A stretch of 64,000 nucleotides of DNA from Methanoregulaceae archaeon. GTDB lineage: Archaea; Halobacteriota; Methanomicrobia; Methanomicrobiales; Methanospirillaceae. The translations under genes were made by a program, and so were the position numbers. A model generated the notes under the pieces. The model was not told the DNA's origin. It did no database searches and was given only the letters and a program-made list of their open reading frames with translations. The number at the start of each line of letters is the position of its first letter. Within the stretch, counting starts at the first letter, position 1. The stretch covers positions 26,802 to 90,801 of the forward strand of contig JACTUB010000010.1 of NCBI GenBank assembly GCA_015660885.1. The letters run 5' to 3'. Below are positions 18,374-27,963 of the stretch, piece after piece.

Positions 18374-20437
18374 ATGGAACTGAAATACGTACCAACCACA
18401 TGCCCGTACTGCGGTACCGGCTGCGGCTTCAACCTTGTTGTCAAGGACAAGAAGGTAGTAGGCGTCGCACCGTGGCACCGCAATCCGGTCAATGAAGGCA
18501 AGCTCTGTCCGAAGGGCAACTATGCCTGGGAGTTTGTCAACAGCCCGGACCGCCTGACAATGCCGCTCATCAAGAAGGATGGGAAGTTTGTCGAGGCGAG
18601 CTGGGACGAGGCCTATAAGCTGATAGCGTCCAAGTTCAAGTCGTACAAGGGCGAAGAGATGGCATGCCTTTCATCGGCCCGTGTCTCCAATGAAGAGAAC
18701 TACCTGATGCAGAAGTTTGCACGGGCCGTCCTCAAGACGCCCAATATTGACCACTGTGCCCGGCTCTGCCATGCATCGACGGTCGTCGGTCTGGCAGGTG
18801 CATTCGGGTCCGGTGCAATGACCCAGTCAATTGCGGACATTGCCGAATCAAAGTGCCTCCTTGTCATCGGCACGAACACCTTCGAGCAGCACCCGCTGAT
18901 CGGGCGCCGCATCATGCAGGCGAAGAAGAACGGGGCAAAGATCATCTACGCCGACCCGCGGCTCACGCCGACGGGGAAACAGGCCGACCTGCACCTGCAG
19001 TTCTACTCCGGTACCGATGTGGCACTCCTGAACTGCTTCATGCATCAGGCCCTCAAGAACGGCTGGGAGAACAAGGACTTCATCAAGAACCGGACCAAGG
19101 ATTTCGAGAAGGTCAAAGAGATCGTGATGAAGGATACCTACAGCCCTGAGAACGTTGCGAAGATCACCGGTGTTCCCGCAAAGGACATCATCACTGCGGC
19201 AGAGTGGTTCTGCAAGTCCGGCCAATCCGCGATCCTCTACTCGATGGGCATCACCCAGCACACGACCGGTGTCGACAACGTCAAGTCAACCGCAAACCTC
19301 CAGATGCTGACCGGGAACCTCGGAAGACCCGGCACGGGTATCTGTGCACTACGCGGACAGAACAACGTGCAGGGCGCCTGCGATATGGGAGCCCTCGCAA
19401 ACGTGTACTCCGGTTACCAGTCCGTCATCGTCCCCGACATGAAAAAGAAGATGGAAACCGCATGGGGCTGTGAGATTGCAGAAGGCAAGGTGGGTCTGAC
19501 GGTCACCAAGCTGATCAACGTCCTCGCTGACGAACCCGGCAAAGTCAAGGCCGCGTACATCATGGGGGAGAACCCGATGATCTCCGACCCTGACCTGCAC
19601 CACGTCGAGAAGGGGTTAAAGAACCTCGAGTTCCTTGTCGTGCAGGATATCTTCATGACCGAGACTGCTGAGCTTGCAAACGTCGTACTTCCGGGAGCCT
19701 GTTTTGCCGAGAGGGACGGCACGCAGACGTCCACCGAACGCCGTGTCCAGAAATGGAGAAAGGCGCAGGACCCGCCCGGCCAGGCAAAGGCGGACTGGCA
19801 GATTATCAGCGAGCTCGCGGCAGCGATGGGATTTGCCAAGCAGTTCCCGTACAAGAGTGCAGAAGAGATCTTCAATGAAGTAGCAAAGGTCACCCCGTCC
19901 TATGGCGGGATGGACTACACGCGCCTCGAGAAGCCCGAAGCACTCTGCTGGCCCTGCCCGACAAAGGAGCACCCGGGAACCCCGATCCTGCACAAGGAGA
20001 AATTTTCGCATCCTGACGGACTGGGCATCTTCACCCCGATCGAGTGGAAACCCCCGGCAGAAGTACCGGACAAGGACTACCCGCTCATCATGACCACCGG
20101 GCGCTGCATCTGGCAGTGGCACACCGGTACGATGACCCGACGCTCCGAGGATCTCGAGCGTGAAGAACCGACCGGCTGGGTCGAGATGAACCCTGAGGAT
20201 GCAAAAGGACTGGGTATCAGGGACAAGGAAATGGTCAAGGCAGTCACCCGCAGAGGAGAGATCAAGATCGGTGCACGGGTCACAAAAAACATCAAAAAAG
20301 GCGTTGTCTTCATTCCATTCCACTACGCGGAATGTGCTGCAAACGTGCTCACGAATAACGCACTCGACCCGGTTGCGTCAATACCGGAGTTCAAGGCCTG
20401 TGCTGTACGGATAGAAAAGCTCGCGGAGGCAAAGTGA
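18374..20437 (+). CDS. fdhA: Formate dehydrogenase alpha subunit (molybdopterin, F420-linked)
   Basis: Encodes 687 residues. FdhA oxidises formate to CO2 at a bis-pterin Mo or W centre and passes electrons via a [4Fe-4S] cluster to FdhB. The cluster ligands are Cys10, Cys13, Cys17 and Cys45. The metal ligand is Cys132 in CARLCHAST, not selenocysteine, followed by His133. Conserved pterin-binding stretches include IGTNTFEQHPLIGRR and LGRPGTGICALRGQNNVQGA. Length matches methanogen FdhA. fdhB follows after a single base. Codon choice is strongly G/C-ended, consistent with high expression. Confidence 0.96.
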   Translation: MELKYVPTTCPYCGTGCGFNLVVKDKKVVGVAPWHRNPVNEGKLCPKGNYAWEFVNSPDRLTMPLIKKDGKFVEASWDEAYKLIASKFKSYKGEEMACLSSARVSNEENYLMQKFARAVLKTPNIDHCARLCHASTVVGLAGAFGSGAMTQSIADIAESKCLLVIGTNTFEQHPLIGRRIMQAKKNGAKIIYADPRLTPTGKQADLHLQFYSGTDVALLNCFMHQALKNGWENKDFIKNRTKDFEKVKEIVMKDTYSPENVAKITGVPAKDIITAAEWFCKSGQSAILYSMGITQHTTGVDNVKSTANLQMLTGNLGRPGTGICALRGQNNVQGACDMGALANVYSGYQSVIVPDMKKKMETAWGCEIAEGKVGLTVTKLINVLADEPGKVKAAYIMGENPMISDPDLHHVEKGLKNLEFLVVQDIFMTETAELANVVLPGACFAERDGTQTSTERRVQKWRKAQDPPGQAKADWQIISELAAAMGFAKQFPYKSAEEIFNEVAKVTPSYGGMDYTRLEKPEALCWPCPTKEHPGTPILHKEKFSHPDGLGIFTPIEWKPPAEVPDKDYPLIMTTGRCIWQWHTGTMTRRSEDLEREEPTGWVEMNPEDAKGLGIRDKEMVKAVTRRGEIKIGARVTKNIKKGVVFIPFHYAECAANVLTNNALDPVASIPEFKACAVRIEKLAEAK

Positions 20438-20438
20438 C

Positions 20439-21689
20439 ATGGCAAAGAAAGGCGACATGCTCTACGCATGGACCAATGATGCAGATATCAAGAAGAAAGC
20501 AGAACTCGGCGGTGCAGTCACTGCACTGTGGAAACATGCCCTCGAATCAAAAACCGTGGATGCGGTCTTTGCGATCAGGAAAGGCACCGACCTTTATGAT
20601 GCCCAGCCCATACTCATTACGGACCCCAAGGACCTTGCCCAGACGGCCGGATCACTCCATTGTGGTACTCTTCTCATGCCAAAGCTTGTGAAGAAATACC
20701 TTGATGGTGCCGAGCATATGAAGATCGGGGTAACGGTCAAAGGCTGCGATGCAATGGCGTTCTATGAACTTGCCAAGCGCAAGCAGATCAACCTTGACAA
20801 CGTTGTCCTGGTCGGCGTCAACTGCGGTGGATCGGTCAGTCCGATCCTTGCCCGCAAAATGATTGCGGAGAAGTTCGGGGTTGACCCGGATACCGTCCAC
20901 AAGGAAGAGATCGACAAGGGCCAGTTCATCATCGAATACGAGGGCGGCCATAAGGGCATCTCCATGGACGAGCTCGAAGAGGCCGGATACGGCCGGCGCA
21001 GCAACTGCCGCCGCTGTAAGATGAAGGTTCCCCGTCAGGCAGATCTCGCCTGCGGGAACTGGGGTGTCATCGGCGACAAGGCCGGGAAGGCCACCTTTGT
21101 GGAAGTCTGCAGCGAGAAAGGTGCAAACCTCTTAAACGGCGCAGTAAAATCCGGTATCCTGGTAACAGAAGCCGCAAACCCCAAGGGTCTTGAGATCCGG
21201 GGCAAGGTCGAGGGTGCAATGCTCAAACTGGGTGAAAAGTGGAGGAAAAAAGATTTTGAATCACTTGGCGACGGCAAAGAGCGGTTAAAGAAGATCATGC
21301 AGGAGACGTCACGGTGCATCAAGTGCTATTCCTGTATCGAGGCCTGCCCTATCTGCTATTGCGTTGATTGCACGACAAAGAACCCGGCATATGTGACCCC
21401 CGGTCAGGTTCCGCCCAATTTCATGTTCCACCTTATCCGGTACGCCCACATCGCGGACTCCTGCGTGAACTGCGGCCAGTGCGAGGAACTCTGCCCTGCC
21501 GAGATCCCCAACGCGCTCTTCATGCACGCCCAGCAGGTCGAACTTGAGAAGATGTTTGGTCATGTGCCCGGTGTGGACATGTCCCTCCCGCTTCTTGCGC
21601 TGGTCGAAGAGAGGGAAGAGCGTTCACGGCTCGGCAATACCGGAAGCGACATGATATTCGAGAACGTGTTCAACCCGGTTCCAAAATAA
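20439..21689 (+). CDS. fdhB: Formate dehydrogenase beta subunit (F420-reducing)
   Basis: Encodes 416 residues. The FrhB/FdhB domain binds FAD and F420: VTVKGCDAMAFYELAKR, VGVNCGGSVSP and NCRRCKMKVPRQADLACGNW. Two ferredoxin-like motifs follow, CIKCYSCIEACPICYC and CVNCGQCEELCPAE. It takes electrons from FdhA and reduces F420 or hands them to heterodisulfide reductase. The start is one base after the fdhA stop, so they are translated together. Confidence 0.96.
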   Translation: MAKKGDMLYAWTNDADIKKKAELGGAVTALWKHALESKTVDAVFAIRKGTDLYDAQPILITDPKDLAQTAGSLHCGTLLMPKLVKKYLDGAEHMKIGVTVKGCDAMAFYELAKRKQINLDNVVLVGVNCGGSVSPILARKMIAEKFGVDPDTVHKEEIDKGQFIIEYEGGHKGISMDELEEAGYGRRSNCRRCKMKVPRQADLACGNWGVIGDKAGKATFVEVCSEKGANLLNGAVKSGILVTEAANPKGLEIRGKVEGAMLKLGEKWRKKDFESLGDGKERLKKIMQETSRCIKCYSCIEACPICYCVDCTTKNPAYVTPGQVPPNFMFHLIRYAHIADSCVNCGQCEELCPAEIPNALFMHAQQVELEKMFGHVPGVDMSLPLLALVEEREERSRLGNTGSDMIFENVFNPVPK

Positions 21690-21708
21690 TTTTTTTATTT
21701 TTTTTTTG
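21689..21708 (+). terminator. T-rich terminator after fdhAB
   Basis: The fdhB stop runs into two oligo-T stretches (seven and ten T) separated by TA. This is the typical archaeal intrinsic termination signal, without a stem-loop. Confidence 0.65.
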
Positions 21709-21886
21709 CAACGGGTAAACAATCAGTTCCTTCCGGGACAGTGCCTTTTCATCGTTTGCACCCGCGAACTGAAAAGACGCAGAATGCACGGGCGATTGCT
21801 TTTTTCCTGAAAAGATCTGGGGAGCATGGGGGAGAGTGGATCCTTACGGCAGTCTCAACCAGAGTATGCGTCCAGACATGGACAGT

Positions 21887-22333
21887 CTATTTAAAAATCG
21901 GGATCAACGGTTTGAGGAGATCGGGCTCATCCCCGAATACGGACAGCCGGGAAGAACCGGAGAACTTTCTCCCGTTTTCATTGGCATACGTAACCACAAC
22001 CTTGATCTCTTCGACCATGGCATCCAGGCGGTATTCATACGTTGAATCCGGATCGAGTGATGGAGCCTCAAACTCGATATTGCCGGGTACCAGTGCGACA
22101 TGTATCTTTTCCGCCCTTGCATTTCCCGTATTGGTCAGGATAACCCCTTTTGCATCTTCCCTGAGCTTTGCCACAATATCCGGGATCCCCCGGCTATCCT
22201 GCATTATCTGGAGTGACATCAGCAGAGTGATGAAGAGCACGCATACTATTCCTGCAAGGTATATATTGACAAACAAAAGGATTATGGTGATTCCTGCGCC
22301 CAGAACAAGCAGTATCTTGCTGTTGCTATCCAT
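21887..22333 (-). CDS. Membrane protein with small extracytoplasmic beta domain
   Basis: Encodes 148 residues. Two closely spaced hydrophobic helices (about 5-22 and 25-42) are followed by a ~100-residue domain with alternating strands (GVILTNTGNARAEKIHVALV, STYEYRLDA, EIKVVVTYANENG). These look like a compact CARDB- or Ig-like fold. No family is named with confidence. It converges on fdhAB and is divergent from fdhC. Confidence 0.65.
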   Translation of the reverse strand: MDSNSKILLVLGAGITIILLFVNIYLAGIVCVLFITLLMSLQIMQDSRGIPDIVAKLREDAKGVILTNTGNARAEKIHVALVPGNIEFEAPSLDPDSTYEYRLDAMVEEIKVVVTYANENGRKFSGSSRLSVFGDEPDLLKPLIPIFK

Positions 22334-22944
22334 AGATCCCCCTTGTCCTCCTGCCTTTTTTGTTTAACGGTTTGTTATCGATCCTGCAATATCGGGTTTT
22401 TCTTTCATGTACTGGTTTCCCGCGAATAACCCGGATAGTATCGGATGGTGCAGAGTATCTTAAAAAAAAGTCCGGGTACAGAATAATCCTGATTTTCCGT
22501 ATCGTTGGTTTCTGGTATTTTCAAAGGCAAAAATGAAAAAATCCGTCCATACTTCAGATTTATGTCCGATGCGGGAAATAATTTCCCGTCAAATTGCGGG
22601 CAAATCTGCAAAAGAAATAAGATTAGCTTTTTATTTCTCATTCTATCAATGTATCTGAAGTTTTCCCCGGTTGCGCGTTGACCCTGCAGTACCACCAGAA
22701 AGCATATCATTACCAAATTCAGGGAACTCTATTATTAAAAATTAGTTGAATAATACAAAAAATTAATTATAATAGATTAACCATTCCATCCATGATATTT
22801 TCTCGTTTACTCATTAACTGCGCCCGATTGGCAAACAATCCGAAAATTATTAATAAGCACACAAAGGATTGTAAATTGACCTATACGAAACTGATTTAAT
22901 ATGTTATTGGTATAGGTTGAAACGTTTCAGAGGTGTTTAAGAGA
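22334..22944. promoter_or_regulatory. Long non-coding region upstream of fdhC with inverted repeats
   Basis: No credible gene lies in these 611 bp. Near fdhC there is an 8-bp inverted repeat, ACCTATAC (22879-22886) and GTATAGGT (22910-22917), with a TATA-like TTTAATAT between the arms. A perfect palindrome GAAACGTTTC lies at 22919-22928, directly before the ribosome-binding site AGAGGTG. Dyads around a TATA box and at the predicted start site are typical places for archaeal repressors. The upstream half shows nothing interpretable. Confidence 0.45.
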
Positions 22945-23844
22945 ATGGTGTTTCATCCTCCGGTAGCAATCGTCGCTAAGGCTGGCGATGCCGGTAAGTA
23001 TAAAGTAGGTTTGCCCGCGTGGAACATGGTACTCCGCGGGTTTATGTCTGGAGCATTCATTGCGATGGGTGGTGCCCTCGCAACAGTATGCAGTACAGGA
23101 ATTGCTTATGCAGCATTGACACCTGCACAGGTTGCTGCGGGTGTTTCTGCTCCTATAGCAGGTGGTTTCGCATCAGCAGGTATGACCCAGCTGGTTCTGG
23201 GAGCCGTGTTCCCGGTTGGGCTTATTATCACCGTGCTTACGGGCGCTGAGCTCTTCACCGGTGACGCGATGCTTGCCCCGATGGCGGCATTCATCCACAA
23301 GATCAGCTGGGCACAAGTCCTGACCCTGTGGGTCCTGGTTTATATCGGTAACCTGATTGGCTCCCTTGTATGGGCATACATCATGTCAAACGGACCATTT
23401 GTTTCCTTTGATGCAGCAGGTGTTGCCACAATAACAGCATTCGGGACGCGGGCAATTGCAATAGCAGGAGCAAAGACCAGTTACGTCGGTATGATGGGCA
23501 TGTGGTCAGCGTTCCTCAAGGGAATCGGATGCAACTGGCTCGTTAACCTCGGTATCATGCTCGGTATCTGCGCGGATGACCTCATCGGAAAGTTCTTCGG
23601 GATCTGGTTCCCGATCATGGCCTTCGTTTCAAGCGGGCTCGAACACTCTATCGCGAACATGTACTTCATCCCTGCGGGTATCATGACTGCAGCGGTAACT
23701 CATACCACAACTACCGTAACGTGGATGAACATGTGGACATCGAATCTTATCCCTGTTACTCTTGGTAACATTGTCGGTGGCATGTTCTTTGTCGGTGTCG
23801 TCTACTGGGTTGCGTTCCGTAAAGAGATCGCAGCACTGAAGTAG
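22945..23844 (+). CDS. fdhC: Formate transporter (FNT family channel)
   Basis: Encodes 299 residues. The ATG at 22945 is chosen because AGAGGTG lies 9 bases before it; a GTG at 22933 overlaps that site. Six transmembrane helices follow the FNT pattern: LPAWNMVLRGFMSGAFIAMG, VLGAVFPVGLIITVLTGAELFTG, GNLIGSLVWAY, GIGCNWLVNLGIML, and FVSSGLEHSIANMYFIPAGI with the central His. FNT proteins are pentameric channels for formate and other small anions. It is downstream of fdhAB but has its own promoter. Confidence 0.94.
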   Translation: MVFHPPVAIVAKAGDAGKYKVGLPAWNMVLRGFMSGAFIAMGGALATVCSTGIAYAALTPAQVAAGVSAPIAGGFASAGMTQLVLGAVFPVGLIITVLTGAELFTGDAMLAPMAAFIHKISWAQVLTLWVLVYIGNLIGSLVWAYIMSNGPFVSFDAAGVATITAFGTRAIAIAGAKTSYVGMMGMWSAFLKGIGCNWLVNLGIMLGICADDLIGKFFGIWFPIMAFVSSGLEHSIANMYFIPAGIMTAAVTHTTTTVTWMNMWTSNLIPVTLGNIVGGMFFVGVVYWVAFRKEIAALK

Positions 23845-23866
23845 ATTAACCACACACACTTTTTTA

Positions 23867-24370
23867 ATGAAGATTGGGGATGTTGAAGTACAGGTCTCGA
23901 TTGTCGCTGTTGCGGTATTTGTGATCTTTGCCATTTTACTTGGTGCTGCATCCATAGTCAGTAGTAATGTCAGGTCTCAGCTCATCTGGCTGGTCCCTGC
24001 CCTGGTCATGCTTCTTGTAATCCCTATTGCCCTTAATTACATGAGCCGCAGGCAGTATGCAGATATTAAACCGATCTACGAGCGCGAGGCTAAGACGGTG
24101 CGGGTCAGACTGATCAATGAAAGCATGGTCGGCAAGATCGTACGCATCGAAGGGGTGGTTGAACGGGTACATTTCCAGTTCCTGAACCGCCCGCAGTATT
24201 CCGTCGCAGATCGTACCGGTGAGATCTCGGTAAAGATGTTCACCAGTCCGGATGAGAATGTGAAAGTCAACGATATCGTTGAAGTGCTCGGACAGGTAAT
24301 CCGGCGTTATATTGTGACCGGGGATCCGGTCATCAACTGTGTTTCAATCAGAAAAATCAAAAAATCATAA
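23867..24370 (+). CDS. Membrane-anchored OB-fold protein
   Basis: Encodes 167 residues. Two transmembrane helices (about 10-30 and 36-57) precede a ~100-residue domain with OB-fold character (GKIVRIEGVVERVHFQFL, DRTGEISVKMFTSPDENVK, NDIVEVLGQVIRRYIVTGD). This resembles nucleic-acid-binding OB proteins but is tethered to the membrane. The start ATG lacks a clear ribosome-binding site and follows a T-rich stretch after fdhC, so it may be leaderless. Function unknown. Confidence 0.7.
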   Translation: MKIGDVEVQVSIVAVAVFVIFAILLGAASIVSSNVRSQLIWLVPALVMLLVIPIALNYMSRRQYADIKPIYEREAKTVRVRLINESMVGKIVRIEGVVERVHFQFLNRPQYSVADRTGEISVKMFTSPDENVKVNDIVEVLGQVIRRYIVTGDPVINCVSIRKIKKS

Positions 24371-24451
24371 CATGACACTCCTCGCACTATCGGCAATGTC
24401 AGGGTATTGGTATCCCTATCCCTGAAAAGTCCATTCCCCTAGGTTTGTTTC

Positions 24452-25297
24452 ATGGCAGATACACCCACTTATAACCCAAACCAGGAAAGACCTACTGAAG
24501 AAATGCCGGACTGGCGGATGGAGCTTGCCGTTCCCCTGCTTTCGTTTGGGGGAGCACTGCTTGCCATCGTCTTTTGGATCAACGGCGCCCCGTTCGACTT
24601 CAGGATCTCGATTCTCGGGTGCGTTTTTGCTTCCTGGGTGCTTGCGTACCTTGCCTGGATCCGCCCCAAAAAAGATATCGTTGCGCTCACGACGCCGATC
24701 TATTCCTTTATCTTCATTGCAGTACCCACGGATATTTTCTCATCGGTCATCCTCCAGCTCTTGTACGCGGTAAGTCTTACCATCCTGCTGATACGGCTGA
24801 AGTACCGCTTCGGAAAACCCGGTACTGCAGTATCGCTCGGCAAAGAAATGGGCGGGTCCTTAAAGACCTATATCGGACAGACCCGGGATTCCTTCAGCGG
24901 TATCAGTCCTGAAACAGCGCACGCTGCCGCCATAGTATTTGTGCGATTTGCCGAAGGAAATTACGAGGATGCAGCACAGGGTTCCAGAACCGCACCGGCT
25001 GATGGGGGAAATTCGGATCCGGTGATTATTCTGGCTTTCAGGATTATCCATGAGCATTCGACCCTTCTTAGCAGGTCACAGCCCCGTCCCGTGACATACC
25101 TGACATTTCCTGAAAAGGACTTTCCCCGGCTGGCAAAGCCTCCGGTTGCCGCACATGACGAAGACATGGAATTTTATAGTGCGCTTGACAATGCCCTGCT
25201 CATATTGTTCAGCGCTGCATGGAATGCATCTGAACGTGACCGCCCCCACCTTCTCGCGTGCCAGGCGTTTGCCCAGAAACTCATGAGCTCAAAATAA
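24452..25297 (+). CDS. Hypothetical membrane protein, 281 aa
   Basis: Four hydrophobic helices lie in the first ~125 residues (about 25-45, 50-70, 77-97, 101-118). A soluble C-terminal half has no recognised motif and is rich in helix-forming residues. The start is ATG at 24452. The reading frame converges on herA with about 40 bp between stops. I do not recognise the family; a pattern of shared codon usage with fdhC supports a native gene. Confidence 0.7.
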   Translation: MADTPTYNPNQERPTEEMPDWRMELAVPLLSFGGALLAIVFWINGAPFDFRISILGCVFASWVLAYLAWIRPKKDIVALTTPIYSFIFIAVPTDIFSSVILQLLYAVSLTILLIRLKYRFGKPGTAVSLGKEMGGSLKTYIGQTRDSFSGISPETAHAAAIVFVRFAEGNYEDAAQGSRTAPADGGNSDPVIILAFRIIHEHSTLLSRSQPRPVTYLTFPEKDFPRLAKPPVAAHDEDMEFYSALDNALLILFSAAWNASERDRPHLLACQAFAQKLMSSK

Positions 25298-25337
25298 TAT
25301 GATAAGAAATACGCTTCTTTTGTAATCAGGCACGAGA

Positions 25338-26957
25338 TCAGAAACCGGTTTCCAGGCCGTCGCTGATTCTGTGTTTTTTTTCTTTATTGAGTTCGTGCAC
25401 GTAATCCTCGAATTTGTGGATCCGGGTACTGACCGGGAAGGGGATACCGATGGTGCTGATGATCGCTTCACCGCGGTCAAGGGTCTGGATCTCGATCTCC
25501 ATCTTTGAGAGATCCTGTTTTGCGCTCCCCATGATAATCTCCCTGTCTCCCCGGTCACCCAGACCCATGACGACAAACGTATTGACCTGGGCCAGCACTT
25601 TGGGATCCACATTCTTGGGCTGTTGGGTGATTACACAAAGACCGACCCCGAATTTCCGCCCTTCCATCGCACATTCCCGGAAGATCTGGGTGGACGAGCC
25701 GCCGCTGGCAAGCACCCGCTGGGCTTCTTCAATGGTGATAAGCACTTGGTGGGAGGATTCCTGTGTCTCGTCAATTCCATAACCCCGGGCTTCTGAGCGG
25801 TGTTTTTCCATGATCATGCGGGTGATGACCGAGAGGACGAAGAGCTCGCTGCGTTCACCCATGTCCGGTATATCGATCAGGACGACCCGGTTTTCGTGAA
25901 GGTGCCGGAGGATTTCCGGTACCGAAGAACCCTGCGACCGGAAAAATGCAGAATTACCTTTGACAAGGTTCTCGATATAGCGCTGGATGACCCGGATCGG
26001 GCCTCCCATGGAATTACGGATCTGCCAGGCAAGACTCCCTTCCTGTACGCCGGAAGATGAAGGATCCCGGATCGGGAAAATTTCCGGATCGACCGTCTGG
26101 AAGAACTCGATGACCTCCTTTCCCCCGTACCGCGAGAACGCTTCGATGATGTCCTGCTGCGGACCTGAAAGATCGTGGAGGATAGAGAGATCGCCGATCC
26201 GGAAATCATTGTACTCGAGGGAGAGCCGGTTCATCGCGTATTTCTTCCGGTCATTCTCACCCCGGATAGTAAAGATGGCAAGTCCGTCTCTCCCCTGCGT
26301 GTAGTGGACGAGCCCCCTGGTCGGTTCACCCGTGGATGATTTCCCGCCGCTCACGTACTCGCCGTGCGGGTCAACGATCAGGAGACCGAACTTCTGCTCC
26401 TTCATGCAGGACGCACAGAAGGTCTTCATGAAGTTGCTCTTGCCCATGCCTGTGGTCGCAAAAACACCCATATGCTGGGGGAGGACGCGGGCGGGGATCC
26501 GGACGGCCACGTCCCGGATGACGTCCTGGCCGCTGCGCATCAGGCCGACCTCGATCTCGCCCATCTGTTGTGTCAGGAACCCGAAATCCTCAGCCAGGGG
26601 GTCTTCGACCACGGAAAATTTTGAGGGAATGGTGCGGGGTTTATGGAATTTTCCCCCGGCGTCCACAAACCCGAGCGGGACGGCATCCACCGTAATGAAC
26701 ACGTCTTCGCCAAGACCGTAAAACTGTTCGGCATACACCCGGGTGTCCCACTTGGGATCGGCAAAGTTGCTGTCATGGGAGAGGTCGGTAATCCTGGCAA
26801 AGAAGGTGGCCTGCTTGGTGCTGTCCGTGATCTTCTTGATGTCCCCGATAAAGAGCGTCGTGTCGTGGGGAGCGATGAACCGGTAGGAAAGCACACTGCG
26901 CCCGATTAACCGGTATTTCGACTGATCGGTCTGGTCAATATCGCGCAAATTCATCAT
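25338..26957 (-). CDS. herA: HerA-type bipolar DNA translocase/helicase
   Basis: Encodes 539 residues from the ATG at 26957, preceded by GGAG six bases upstream; the longer ATG at 26981 lacks a site. The N-terminal HAS-barrel is followed by the RecA/FtsK-like ATPase: Walker A ATTGMGKSNFMK, then LLIVDPHGEYV, Walker B VLITIEEAQRVLA and a sensor region QQPKNVDPKVLAQVNTFVV. HerA forms a hexamer with NurA and drives 5'-strand resection at double-strand breaks. It is last in the mre11-rad50-nurA-herA operon, overlapping nurA by 23 bp. Confidence 0.92.
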   Translation of the reverse strand: MMNLRDIDQTDQSKYRLIGRSVLSYRFIAPHDTTLFIGDIKKITDSTKQATFFARITDLSHDSNFADPKWDTRVYAEQFYGLGEDVFITVDAVPLGFVDAGGKFHKPRTIPSKFSVVEDPLAEDFGFLTQQMGEIEVGLMRSGQDVIRDVAVRIPARVLPQHMGVFATTGMGKSNFMKTFCASCMKEQKFGLLIVDPHGEYVSGGKSSTGEPTRGLVHYTQGRDGLAIFTIRGENDRKKYAMNRLSLEYNDFRIGDLSILHDLSGPQQDIIEAFSRYGGKEVIEFFQTVDPEIFPIRDPSSSGVQEGSLAWQIRNSMGGPIRVIQRYIENLVKGNSAFFRSQGSSVPEILRHLHENRVVLIDIPDMGERSELFVLSVITRMIMEKHRSEARGYGIDETQESSHQVLITIEEAQRVLASGGSSTQIFRECAMEGRKFGVGLCVITQQPKNVDPKVLAQVNTFVVMGLGDRGDREIIMGSAKQDLSKMEIEIQTLDRGEAIISTIGIPFPVSTRIHKFEDYVHELNKEKKHRISDGLETGF

Positions 26958-27963
26958 GGTAATCTCCAAACAGGATATCATAGGTCTGTCGGTCGATGCC
27001 GCTCCGGGAGATGCCGGCCAGCAGGTCGCTCCTGACGTTTTTCACCATTTCTTCCGTGAGCACGACCGTGCGGTGGGCATCAAACAGGGGATAGGGATAG
27101 CCCGGGATCCGGCCGTCGGCGGAACAGGCCGCGAGCCGGTCCATGATCTGCCCGACCTTCCCGTCCGGCAGATCCCTGAGGAGGTCGATCTTTAACGGGT
27201 TCCTTGCAAGCGGGTGCAGGCTGCCGACATACATCTGCCCGTGCTGCCACCGCGGGAACTGGGCATGGTCAAGGACGGCAGGATCGATGCGAATCCACCA
27301 TGGGGATGGTATCTCAAGCGCTTGTGCCAGCCCGAAGACTGACGGGAGGAGCGGGTGGCCGCCTCCCCATGTGGCAGTCGTGCGTTTGCTGACCCCGGCG
27401 AGATCGATATCCCTGTCCCGGCATGCCAGTTCAATCCGGGCGAGGACCGGGTCATGGCTGGCATGGGAGACTCTCAGCGGGCCGTCACGGAGGAGGAGGG
27501 CATGCGGGTCCAGCAAGGCTGCCATCTGTTCGGTTACCCAGTACTCCAGCGTGTCCCGCAGGATGCCGGCGGCTTTCGGGCGGTCGTCATTGGCAAGCGG
27601 GGTGCCGGGGGGCTGGCCGAAACATTCGGCGTACACCTCCGCAAAGTCCGTGTTCTCCGCTTCCGGGCCGATAAGAGCAAGCTTCAGCGGGGTTATGGAT
27701 CTCCGGCTCCTCTTCATATCAATAAACGTCGTCTGGGCTGCCCGGGCAACGGTTAACGCCATGCTCCCGGACTCCATAAGCATGACGTTGCTGCCGTCTA
27801 TCGCGCAGATCTCGCCGCAGCGTGCCGGGCCGCAGGAGACGAAATCTTCCCGGGTTATCCCGCTCTCCCGGGCAAATCTCTCCCCGAGGTCTGCGGGGAT
27901 AGTTGCACGGATGCGCCACACGGCTTCGTGTACCGCACTGGCATACGCCGGGTTTCCTGCCAT
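26935..27963 (-). CDS. nurA: NurA 5'-3' nuclease
   Basis: Encodes 342 residues. The NurA fold is signalled by the metal-binding strand CAIDGSNVMLMESGSMALT and, about 90 residues later, a second acidic region (LLDPHALLLRDGPL). The C-terminal FDAHRTVVLTEEM fits the family end. NurA degrades the 5' strand when loaded on HerA. The start shares one base with the rad50 stop (TAATG). Composition is G/C-rich, like rad50 and mre11, indicating native operon genes. Confidence 0.88.
   Translation of the reverse strand: MAGNPAYASAVHEAVWRIRATIPADLGERFARESGITREDFVSCGPARCGEICAIDGSNVMLMESGSMALTVARAAQTTFIDMKRSRRSITPLKLALIGPEAENTDFAEVYAECFGQPPGTPLANDDRPKAAGILRDTLEYWVTEQMAALLDPHALLLRDGPLRVSHASHDPVLARIELACRDRDIDLAGVSKRTTATWGGGHPLLPSVFGLAQALEIPSPWWIRIDPAVLDHAQFPRWQHGQMYVGSLHPLARNPLKIDLLRDLPDGKVGQIMDRLAACSADGRIPGYPYPLFDAHRTVVLTEEMVKNVRSDLLAGISRSGIDRQTYDILFGDYHDEFARY

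Noticed and set aside
22405..22716. 103-codon frame upstream of fdhC on the minus strand
   Set aside because: No start signal, no recognisable domain, composition like the surrounding non-coding DNA.
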